Source: Halapricum hydrolyticum
GTDB lineage: Archaea; Halobacteriota; Halobacteria; Halobacteriales; Haloarculaceae
Length of the DNA: 22,235 bases
Assembly: GCF_025517535.1 (NCBI RefSeq)
Contig: NZ_JAOPKC010000035.1
Span: 1 to 22,235, forward strand
Direction: 5' to 3'
Both the position numbers and the translations under genes were made by a program. The notes under the pieces were generated by a model. The model made no database searches. It saw only the letters and a program-made list of their open reading frames with translations, and had not been told where the DNA came from. Shown one piece after another: positions 1-7,168 of the stretch. Within the stretch, counting starts at the first letter, position 1; every line of letters begins with the position of its first letter.

Positions 1-166
1 CACCTGCGAGAGCCACGCGTCGCAGGTGCGACGGTGGCTCTCGCCCCACCGAGGTGTCTCAAAGGACAAGCTGACACAGTATCTCAGAGCGTTTCAACTG
101 CGACGGAAGTTATACCGAAAACCGGGCCGAAAAGCGCTCAAACGCGCCATCCAAGCGACGCTCTGA
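1..166 (+). pseudogene. IS1595-family transposase, 3' fragment
   Basis: The reading frame is open from base 2 to a TGA at 164-166 and gives 54 residues. It contains the signature CESHASQVRRWLSPHRGVSK followed by LTQYLRAFQLRR, which is the C-terminal HRGVSK / FRGVSK block of IS1595-type transposases; the same block appears as KFRGVSKHHLQKYLNF in the element at 6.0-7.0 kb. The rest of the gene lies left of the window, so whether it is intact upstream cannot be seen. It abuts another transposase scrap with no spacer, which suggests a relic rather than a live element. The two IS1595 proteins differ clearly, so they are not recent copies of each other. Confidence 0.7.
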
Positions 167-303
167 AATCAACAATGTGCTACACAAGAGCGTTAGTCGA
201 AAATCGCACCGAGTACGCCAACAAGATTCACGGACTTCTCTCTGATCACGGTATCACTGAAGACCATTCGTCTTTAGCTAAGACTCACACCTCGGTTGCG
301 TAG
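167..303 (+). pseudogene. IS110-like transposase fragment
   Basis: Directly after the IS1595 stop, a different frame reads RALVENRTEYANKIHGLLSD then HGIT and ends at TAG 301-303. The pattern L-V-x-x-R-T-x-Y-x-N-x-I-H-x-L-L matches the coiled region after the RuvC-like catalytic domain in IS110-family transposases. Only about 45 residues remain, with neither the N-terminal DEDD residues nor the C-terminal serine domain. It overlaps the 3' end of the minus-strand IS4-type pseudogene. The family call rests on one short motif; the broken state is much surer. Confidence 0.45.
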
Positions 304-1577
304 CGGTAGCGAGCGTCTCTTGTAAGATCGGTCGTTGCTGGTGGATCTTCTGTGCATCTTCAATCAGCCGCTCCAACAGCGGCGGTGGCGAGTAGCCAAG
401 GTACTCACCGAGTTCGTGGAGGATAAGCTGGGCGTGCGACCGGAAGGTCGCCGCCCAGCGTTCCGGCGGGAACACGATCTCATTATCAGCTTGCTTAGTG
501 ACCAGATCCAGCAGATCACGGCTCACCAGTGGTGACAGCAACGCCGCGTACAACAGAATTTTCACGACATCTGGGTTACTCGTGGCGAATTCGTCCAGTT
601 CGTACTGCGTCTTCAGCTCACGGAACAGCGTCTCTACCTCCCACCGACACCGATACAGAGTCGCTAGATCCGACGGCAGGAACTCCTTTCTCGGCAGATT
701 CGTGATGTAGAGATGATAGTCGTCGGCGTCCTCATCGCGGATGCCGACGACTCGAAACTGTTTAGGAGTGACCAACTGCGTCTCGTCATAGGGAGCCGTT
801 CAGCCGAAACCTCCACCGTCACGTCTATTTCCTTCTGATGAAGGTCGCCAACGATGTCGAAGACATGCTTGCCGACCAATGGAATAGCGCGCCCGCGCCA
901 TTCCTCCAGTTCCTCAGTAATCAGTGGATTCGCACTCCGCTTGAGGCGACTCGGGAAGAAGCCGTCATTTTCGTCGATAAGCGCGAAGCGACGGTATTTG
1001 AAAAAGCCGAGATCTAGCAGGAAGAGCCGTCCACGCATCCACGAGCCGGTTTTGAAGAGTGTGCTCTCGTGGGTACGTTCGTCGGTGATCTCCCGAGATC
1101 ACCGACTGTCCGGTGACGTGATGAACGAGATAGAGTTAGAGGCCGGAGGCCCTTGTGGGTTGCTGGAAAGGCCGAGAGGAATCGATGTAACCGGACGATA
1201 GTGGCGTCAACAGCGATAACGCCGCGGAACCGGTCGAAGGCTGGTGCGAGGTGGTGAGGGACAGCGACCTCCTCGACCTCGCTGTTGAGGAGGTCGCCGA
1301 GGAGATCAGCGATACCGTCGGCATAACGGTCTTAGAAGCTGGATGGGAAGAGATTATAGCCAGTAGCGATGCTGTAGGAGCGTCGGTAGGCGGCAATAGA
1401 GCGTGCTTCGCCGCCAGCGGCGAAGCCCGCGATGAGCGTCCAGACGAACATCGTGATGTCGAGCTTGCGGTCACGCTGGACGACATCACGCTCACGCGCG
1501 ATGTCTTCGATACGGACTGCTGGAAAGAGAGAAGTCAGTCGGTGTCGTGCAATATCTGGGAAGAGTTCGGGTTTCAC
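278..1577 (-). pseudogene. ISH8-like IS4-family transposase, frameshifted
   Basis: A DDE transposase can be pieced together from 1577 (GTG start) down to 278. Residues at 1577-1332 form the N-terminus (KPELFPDIARHRLTSLFP) and stop at an in-frame TAA (1332-1334). The same frame continues as DRFRGVIAVDATIVRLHRFL with a probable first Asp. Around 1140 the frame changes to ITDERTHESTLFKTGSW and then LFLLDLGFFKYRRFALIDEN. Near 790 it changes again to FRVVGIRDEDADDYHLYITN and YRCRWEVETLFRELKTQYEL, the Y-x-x-R-W-x-x-E-x-x-F-x-x-x-K block with the catalytic Glu typical of IS4 elements. One stop and at least two frameshifts make it non-functional. The content and order match haloarchaeal ISH8-type proteins of about 430 residues. 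I could not define its terminal repeats. Confidence 0.85.
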
Positions 1578-1732
1578 AACCTCTCCCTATTTGGCCGACA
1601 GCGATAACTTCATCATCGTAACGTAGTCTGTCGGTTTCAGTTCTTAACCGAATACGGATGGGTATTCAATCAAGTGGGTGAACGACAGAGTGGAGCCTCA
1701 GCCATGGACATGTCTCATCAAAATCGAAGAGA

Positions 1733-1740
1733 GTTTACGA
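1733..1740 (+). promoter_or_regulatory. TATA-like box for the nonulosonic acid unit
   Basis: GTTTACGA is centred about 26 nt before the ATG at 1763, the spacing expected of a haloarchaeal leaderless transcript. No Shine-Dalgarno-like motif lies between box and start. A nearly identical TTTACGA stands at the same distance before the sulfatase-like gene at 15202. The rest of 1578-1762 shows no coding content. Confidence 0.4.
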
Positions 1741-1762
1741 AGCGGTGTGAACTTTTTCAGTA

Positions 1763-3400
1763 ATGGCGTATAATGTTCTCTCTGTCATCCCTGCGAGAAA
1801 AGGATCGAAAGGAATACCTAGGAAGAATTTGCGACAGCTGGGAGAGGATCCCCTCGTCGCCCATGCAATCAAAAAGAGTAAGAAGTCCAATTGGATCGAT
1901 CATGTTGCCTTGACTACTGATAGCCAAGAGATTGCACAGATCGGACGACAATACGGCGTAGATACTATCATTGATCGACCGACGCGCTTAGCGACGGACG
2001 AAATTCCCCTTGCGCCAGTTATTGAACATGCCTTTGAGGAAGTGGACCACGAATTCCATTATGTCCTCTGTTTCCAACCCACGGCTCCGCTGGTTTCGGT
2101 AGACTCAATTGACGAGGGAATTGAAGCTGGGATAGATAGCAACGCTGACAGCGTTGTCTTTGTCAGAGATAGTACCCATATCTACTGGAGAGATGGAGAG
2201 AACGGTTATGAACCGGTGGCAAGCGACAGGAAGAACAGACAACAGATGGATGAGATATATCAGGAAATAGGAATTTTTCTCTCGGAAAACCACATAGTGA
2301 GGCAAGGCCGTCGAGTTGGGGATTCCTCTGAATTTTACGAAGTTGGAATGTATGAAGGAATTGACATTGATACATATGCAGACTGGATTCTTGCGGAGAG
2401 TCAACTACAGCGGAAACAGGTTCTTTATCGCTTGATAGGGAATGGTAATGCAGGAACAGGCCACGTTTACCGAGGAATCACGATTGCTGATCGTCTCTTT
2501 GAGCATGATGTCTTGTTTGCGGTTGAGGCGACTGAAGACCTAGCAATTGAGAAATTAGAAGAAAGCAATTATGATTACCAAATTTTCGAGAATGAACCGT
2601 CATTTCTGGACTACGTTCGTTCGACTCAACCCGATGTAGTTGCCAATGATATTCTTGACACTTCTGCGGAATATATTAAATCTCTTAAAGAATACACCTC
2701 CCGCGTTGTCAATTTCGAAGATCTAGGAGCTGGTACCGATCACGCTGATGCAGTGATCAACGCGTTGTATGAACATTCTAATCCTCCGGAAAACCACTAT
2801 TTTGGGTTCAAATACTTCTGCCTGAGAAATGAGTTTCGGTATGCAGACCCACGGACTGCAATCCCATCGGTCGAACGGATTATGATTTCTTTTGGAGGGA
2901 CTGATGAGAACAATCTTACCGCTAAAACCTTGCGCGCACTGTCCGATCTTGATCACGAGTTACATCTTGATGTAGTTCTGGGACTAGGATATACTGATCA
3001 GGGGTCGCTTGATTCGGTCACAGCAACGTATCCCCCCAATATTAGTGTCGAAATCAACCAGAATGTCCAGTCTATGGCGGAGCACATGGAACAAGCCGAC
3101 CTGCTCATCACGTCAAATGGTCGAACGTTGTATGAGGCGGGATCATTAAATGTTCCCGTGATTTCGATTGCTCAGAACCATCGCGAACAGAAACATCCGT
3201 ATGCGCACATCTCTCGAGGAGTACTTTTTTTGGGGCAGGCAGAATATGTGACTGAAGAAAACGTGCGGACTGCTGTTGAAGAGTACGTTACAGAGAGAGA
3301 AAAACGCGAAACGATGCGTGAAGCATTAGAAGGTCACGACATTACTAACGGGGTTGAGAGAATCAAACAAATAATGTTCAACCAGAACAATGCAGATTAA
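1763..3400 (+). CDS. Fused CMP-nonulosonate cytidylyltransferase / PseG-like UDP-sugar hydrolase
   Basis: A 545-residue protein with two enzyme halves. Residues 1-215 are a NeuA/PseF/LegF-type cytidylyltransferase, which joins a nonulosonic acid to CMP: the nucleotide-binding motif IPARKGSKGIPRKNL is at 9-23, QPTAPL at 105-110, and the metal-binding DIDTYADW at 201-208. Residues 220-540 resemble PseG, a GT-B-fold hydrolase that removes UDP from the amino-sugar precursor: the GTGH motif with the likely catalytic His is at 231-234, ISFGGTDENN at 375-384, and the TSNGRTLYEAG nucleotide-site loop at 450-460. In many bacteria these are separate genes. The halves act on either side of the NeuB step, and the neuB-type gene starts inside this gene's last codons, so translation is probably coupled. 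The product could be legionaminic, pseudaminic or another sialic-acid-like sugar; the sequence does not decide. AT-rich compared with the right end of the window. Confidence 0.88.
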   Translation: MAYNVLSVIPARKGSKGIPRKNLRQLGEDPLVAHAIKKSKKSNWIDHVALTTDSQEIAQIGRQYGVDTIIDRPTRLATDEIPLAPVIEHAFEEVDHEFHYVLCFQPTAPLVSVDSIDEGIEAGIDSNADSVVFVRDSTHIYWRDGENGYEPVASDRKNRQQMDEIYQEIGIFLSENHIVRQGRRVGDSSEFYEVGMYEGIDIDTYADWILAESQLQRKQVLYRLIGNGNAGTGHVYRGITIADRLFEHDVLFAVEATEDLAIEKLEESNYDYQIFENEPSFLDYVRSTQPDVVANDILDTSAEYIKSLKEYTSRVVNFEDLGAGTDHADAVINALYEHSNPPENHYFGFKYFCLRNEFRYADPRTAIPSVERIMISFGGTDENNLTAKTLRALSDLDHELHLDVVLGLGYTDQGSLDSVTATYPPNISVEINQNVQSMAEHMEQADLLITSNGRTLYEAGSLNVPVISIAQNHREQKHPYAHISRGVLFLGQAEYVTEENVRTAVEEYVTEREKRETMREALEGHDITNGVERIKQIMFNQNNAD

Positions 3401-4463
3401 CAATACAGATATTGACGGTCGAACGCAACCGTATTTGATCGCTGAGATCGGTGTCAATTACTTCGATATAGCTGAACAGAGAGACATTTCGCCGCTTTCC
3501 GCCGCAAAAGAAATGGTGTCGGAGGCAGCCACTGCTGGCGTCGACGCAGTGAAGTTTCAATCGTATTCAGCGGATCAACTCGCGTCGAAACACTCCCCCG
3601 TTTACTGGGACACGAGCGAGGAGTCGACTGAATCCCAGTACGAGCTGTTCTCTCAGTATGATGATTTTGGTGTTGCGGAGTTCGAAGAGATAGCAACGTG
3701 GACGGCCAAGAACTATAACGTGGACTTCCTTTCGACACCCTTCGATTTTCACGCCGTTGAGTATCTAGAGGACCTCGTTCCTGCATACAAGGTCGCCAGC
3801 GCAGATATCACTAATCACCCACTCCTTCGGCAAATCGCTCGAAAGGAAAAACCGGTCTTACTGTCGACAGGGGCAAGCACGATCGGCGAAATTGACAAAG
3901 CGGTACGCGTCATTGAAGATGAGGTACAGGACCCGGAGATATGCTTGCTTCACTGTATTCTCCAGTATCCTACCGACCCCGAAAACGCCAATCTTGGGAT
4001 GATCGACCATTTGGATACAGTATACCCCGAGTATACGGCTGGCTACTCAGATCACGTCCCGCCTGACGATGGAATGGTTACTCTGCTAAATTCGGTGGTC
4101 AACGGGGCTGCGATTATCGAAAAGCACTTTACTCTTGACAAGTCCCTCGAAGGAAATGACCACTATCACGCGATGGATCCAGAAGACATTCGAACGTTTC
4201 GGAAAAATGTCGATAGAATGATTGCTACGACAGGGGAGATGAAAAAGAAGCCAATCCCTGCAGAAACGGATAGCAGAGAGTACGCTCGTCGAAGTCTCGT
4301 CGCTGCGACGGATATTGAGCAAGGCGAGGAGATCGCGCGAGAGCAACTATCGATCAAACGACCAGGGACTGGAATCTCGCCGATGATGCTCGATATAGTC
4401 GTAAATAGAGAAGCGCGAAAGCGAATAGAGGCAGATAATATATTGACATGGGAACTGATATAG
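3390..4463 (+). CDS. neuB: N-acetylneuraminate/legionaminate/pseudaminate synthase (NeuB family)
   Basis: A 357-residue NeuB-family enzyme, expected to condense phosphoenolpyruvate with a six-carbon acetamido sugar to give a nine-carbon nonulosonic acid. The TIM barrel covers about 1-285: AEIGVN at 18-23, KFQSY at 55-59, STPFD at 115-119, STGA at 159-162, LLHCILQYPT at 186-195, GYSDH at 218-222 and EKHFTLDKSLEGNDH at 244-258. A C-terminal SAF (antifreeze-like) domain follows at about 298-357, with RPGTGISP. Length and both domains are normal for the family. The usual G-x-N-H-x-G near the N-terminus reads GVNYFD here. The ATG at 3390 overlaps the preceding gene by 11 nt, indicating an operon with the NeuA-PseG fusion. 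The CILQYPTDPENANL stretch differs from the TTEYPAP form of typical NeuB, so substrate should not be assigned from the name. Confidence 0.9.
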   Translation: MQINNTDIDGRTQPYLIAEIGVNYFDIAEQRDISPLSAAKEMVSEAATAGVDAVKFQSYSADQLASKHSPVYWDTSEESTESQYELFSQYDDFGVAEFEEIATWTAKNYNVDFLSTPFDFHAVEYLEDLVPAYKVASADITNHPLLRQIARKEKPVLLSTGASTIGEIDKAVRVIEDEVQDPEICLLHCILQYPTDPENANLGMIDHLDTVYPEYTAGYSDHVPPDDGMVTLLNSVVNGAAIIEKHFTLDKSLEGNDHYHAMDPEDIRTFRKNVDRMIATTGEMKKKPIPAETDSREYARRSLVAATDIEQGEEIAREQLSIKRPGTGISPMMLDIVVNREARKRIEADNILTWELI

Positions 4464-4483
4464 TTCTCCCCCTAGGTATCGGG

Positions 4484-4815
4484 CTATGTTTGGTGTGAGT
4501 TGATTTGGGATCAACAGCGCCGTATAGCCAGAACTCCTGGCCGTGCAGGCGGATCATCTTCTTGTCAACCGCAAGTTGATCTGCGTTGACCGTCGAGATC
4601 GGCTGTAGATCGGCCTTATGTACCCACTCGTGGATCGCCACGTAACTCCGTTGGACCCCAATTCATAGAGAAACTGACTTGAATCCCGTAATGATATCCC
4701 CGACAGATGACATTGGATGCCGACTTCAATCGCCCACTCGGGTGTCCGCCGGCGCTCCACAAAACGACAAGTCTATCCACGCGACACTCTCGTTGAGGCG
4801 TTCTATTTTGGGCAT
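4484..4815 (-). pseudogene. IS6-family transposase remnant
   Basis: Read on the minus strand from ATG 4815: PKIERLNESVAWIDLSF, then a one-base insertion in a T run shifts the frame to VERRRTPEWAIEVGIQCHLS, then a second shift to GVQRSYVAIHEWVHKADLQP and WLYGAVDP. These are the N-terminal HTH region and the start of the DDE domain of haloarchaeal IS6 (ISH15-like) transposases. The homology fades near the neuB stop at 4463, so the catalytic part is missing. The left non-coding end survives to about 4861: its bases at 4834-4861 match 22139-22166 in inverse orientation almost base for base. It is a dead, 3'-truncated copy sitting between two glycan genes. Confidence 0.75.
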
Positions 4816-4877
4816 AGGAACTTGAACATCGAACGCCTCATCCTCCAACTTAACGCGACCACCATCACCCCACCCAG

Positions 4878-4886
4878 TTATAAATA
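4878..4886 (+). promoter_or_regulatory. TATA box of the pyruvyl transferase gene
   Basis: TTATAAATA is centred 27 nt before the ATG at 4909, a textbook archaeal position for a leaderless mRNA. It lies only 17 bp outside the end of the IS6 remnant, so the gene has its own promoter and does not depend on the neuB operon. Its position also argues against a start further upstream at 4717. Confidence 0.6.
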
Positions 4887-4908
4887 CTTGAAGTGCAACA
4901 GCGTAGGT

Positions 4909-6009
4909 ATGGCAAAGTTTGCTCTCTTACATGGTGCGAAAGAGAATAGTGGAGATTTCTTGATTCGAGATGCTGCGAAATCCCTTCTCATTAATGTCGG
5001 TGGTATCGATGAAGAAGAACTGTTAATGGTAGATGTTGTACGTGAAAACGTACCAAATTCAGTCATGGATGAGATCTCAGACACGAAAGCCGCATTTCTT
5101 GCAGGGGGGCCAGGGTATCAGCCGGATTTCTATCCCGGGGTATATCCGTCAATGAAGGATCTCCTTGATGCTACTACAGTTGTTCCTCTTGGGCCTGGCT
5201 GGAAGGGTATAGATGAAGATAAGTATACATTTACTGTCGAATCAACCAAGTTGCTTCAGCGTATAGCTGAACAGGATCAAGTACCGTATTTGGGTGCAAG
5301 AGATATCCCTACGGTGCGCGTACTTCGTAAACACGGGGTTGCTGCAGAACTTACCGGCTGTCCAGCGTGGTACTATCCTGATGGATTTCCCCCATCTAGA
5401 GTTTTTGACCCGCCAAGCCAGATTAACGAAATAATTGTGAGTTCACCACCACAAAACTCGACCAAGTACATGATACAATATTATATATTAATCCAGAACC
5501 TATTAGAAAAATACCCAGGGTCAGTAATTACATGTGCTTTTCATCGGGGAGAACACAAGAATGCACATATCCCGATAATAGGCTATCCCTGGGAAAAAGC
5601 AACGTGGGCTGCCAACACCTCAGCCATACTGTATAAATATATTAGTAAAATTGGTAAAGAAAACGATAGAATAAAAATCTTTGACGCATCTCAGAGCGCA
5701 GATTATATAAATCGGTACTCAAAAGCAGATCTACATGTGGGTTATCGGGTTCACGGACATATACCAGCTCTCGCTGCTGGCATTCCTTCATTTTTGCTTC
5801 AAATTGACGGACGTGGATTTGGCGTAAGCGAATCTTTAGAAACACCGGGTGATGTATCTGCTCGGCAAGGAATATACCGTCCTATTAGTGACGTGATGGA
5901 AAGTATATCGAACTCCATCTCTAATGCATATTCTGATTTTGAATCTGTTGATGAAAATAGAATGCATGCGTATGAGAATATGACTTCATTGATATCGCCT
6001 ATATTATAG
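4909..6009 (+). CDS. Polysaccharide pyruvyl transferase family protein
   Basis: A 366-residue protein of the polysaccharide pyruvyl transferase family (CsaB/WcaK type), members of which add a pyruvate ketal from phosphoenolpyruvate to a sugar of a surface polymer. Visible blocks: LLHGAKENSGDFLIRDA at 6-22 (the family's N-terminal G-x-x-N-x-GD-x-xI pattern), FLAGGPGYQPDFYP at 63-76, GARDIPTVRVL at 129-139, TGCPAWY at 149-155, and the strongly conserved GYRVHGHIPALAAGIPS at 278-294, with the Arg and His thought to act in catalysis. I chose ATG 4909 because a TATA box sits 27 nt upstream; the open frame to 4717 runs through IS6 remnant sequence. The stop lies 6 bp before an IS1595 element, so the native 3' end may have been altered. 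Family members are not all proven pyruvyl transferases. AT-rich. Confidence 0.85.
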   Translation: MAKFALLHGAKENSGDFLIRDAAKSLLINVGGIDEEELLMVDVVRENVPNSVMDEISDTKAAFLAGGPGYQPDFYPGVYPSMKDLLDATTVVPLGPGWKGIDEDKYTFTVESTKLLQRIAEQDQVPYLGARDIPTVRVLRKHGVAAELTGCPAWYYPDGFPPSRVFDPPSQINEIIVSSPPQNSTKYMIQYYILIQNLLEKYPGSVITCAFHRGEHKNAHIPIIGYPWEKATWAANTSAILYKYISKIGKENDRIKIFDASQSADYINRYSKADLHVGYRVHGHIPALAAGIPSFLLQIDGRGFGVSESLETPGDVSARQGIYRPISDVMESISNSISNAYSDFESVDENRMHAYENMTSLISPIL

Positions 6010-6015
6010 TGTATA

Positions 6016-6959
6016 CGCTCATCCCGATAACTCGTAACACCAATTTTGCTGGCGAACCAATGACCAGTCAACGATGGATGAGAAATCTGCTCAAGTCTTC
6101 CTTCCATCACGTGAACGGTGCTTTGAACGTCTCCGTCTCGCCCGCTTCGGCGAGACGGTGACGTGCGTCCACTGCGGAAGCAACGAGGTCGTCAAGCGAG
6201 GAACCACAGGCAAAGACGCTCAGCAGTACTGGTGCAAAGCCTGTGAAACGTACTTTAACGACCTCACCGACACGATCTTCGGCCACCATCGCTTCGAACT
6301 CGAAGAGATGTTCTACACCGTCAAGGAGATGCGATCTGAGCCGACCGCTCAGATCGCTCGTGATCTTGACCGTGATTACGAAGCCGTTCTCAACTTTGTT
6401 CACCAAGTGCAAGAAACGAGCGGTGACATCGACGAATTCGAGCTTTCCGAGGTGTGTGAAGCCGACGAGATCTACGTGACTGCTGGTGAGAAAGGACGTG
6501 AGAACGAGGATGAGAGTCCGCGCGAGCGCGGACTCAAAAAAGGGACGCGGAGACTTCGAGGGTGACAAACCACCAGTACTGACACTCGTCCGTCGGAGCG
6601 ACGGACGAGTTCGATTTCTCGTCTGCAAGGATTTGGAAGACGCTGACGAAGACATCGCGGAGTACGGCGACGGTAGTGTCATTCTCTGCACGGATGGCTA
6701 TTCGATCTACGAGGACATCGAGGAGAAGGAGGGGGTGGACGGCCATCTGGCCGTCACCCACTCCGACACCTACGTCATCGGCGACGCCCATACAAACACC
6801 TGCGAGAACCGCCACAGCTTCCTTCGCCAGTGGCTAGCGAAGTTCAGAGGTGTCTCGAAACACCATCTTCAGAAGTATCTCAACTTCCTTGCACTGAAAC
6901 TCAACTCACCTGAAAATTGGTTCGAGAAACTGCTATGTTACAATGTGTCGGGATGAGCG
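6016..6959 (+). mobile_element. IS1595-family insertion sequence
   Basis: The element is bounded by imperfect inverted repeats: CGCTCATCCCGA starts at 6016, and its complement TCGGGATGAGCG ends at 6959, with partial matching for a further 10-15 bp inward (GTAACA on both sides). It encloses one transposase reading in two frames. The 8 bp on each side (AGTGTATA and CAGCATTT) do not match, so no target duplication is visible; this suggests recombination or deletion after insertion. It lies between the pyruvyl transferase gene and a minus-strand glycosyltransferase-like gene. Confidence 0.75.
6074..6956 (+). pseudogene. IS1595-family transposase, one frame break
   Basis: The first part (6074-6565) has an N-terminal zinc ribbon with CVHC at 31-34 and CKAC at 54-57, then a helix-turn-helix region and EADEIYV with the first catalytic Asp. 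The second part, read in another frame to 6956, has LVRRSDGRVRFLV, LCTDGYSIY with a second Asp, and the NTCENRHSFLRQWLAKFRGV block carrying the Asn/His region. The frames meet at six A followed by three G (6535-6543). Going from the first to the second needs a +1 (or -2) step; a two-base loss in a LKKRGRGDFEGDKPPV-type stretch explains it. I therefore call it broken, though frameshifting at the homopolymer cannot be excluded. Confidence 0.8.
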
Positions 6960-6992
6960 CAGCATTTTTAGCTAACTGAACGACTTTGCTCG

Positions 6993-7039
6993 TGAAGCGG
7001 GAAATTTTCGACATGGATCATCGGCGATTTCCCGCTTCA
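6993..7039. repeat. 13-bp perfect inverted repeat
   Basis: TGAAGCGGGAAAT at 6993-7005 pairs with ATTTCCCGCTTCA at 7027-7039 across a 21-base spacer. It lies in the 209-bp stretch between the IS1595 element and the minus-strand gene ending at 7169. It may be the ends of a small decayed element or a hairpin downstream of the minus-strand gene. The remainder (7040-7168) holds no complete gene; on the minus strand, short phrases such as EPADLLRERLDVENQDTWLW, followed in another frame by GESLDSVGFDR and a stop, look like a coding relic I cannot identify. Confidence 0.5.
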
Positions 7040-7168
7040 TCTTCCTAGTTCTAACGGTCGAAGCCGACGCTGTCCAGCGATTCACCAGAGCCAAGTATCT
7101 TGATTCTCCACGTCTAAGCGTTCTCTGAGGAGGTCTGCGGGTTCCATGACCAGTCGCTTCTTAATTCC

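Noticed and set aside
4717..4908. Upstream extension of the pyruvyl transferase reading frame
   Set aside because: The extra residues come from IS6 remnant DNA and a TATA box at 4878-4886 lies inside it.
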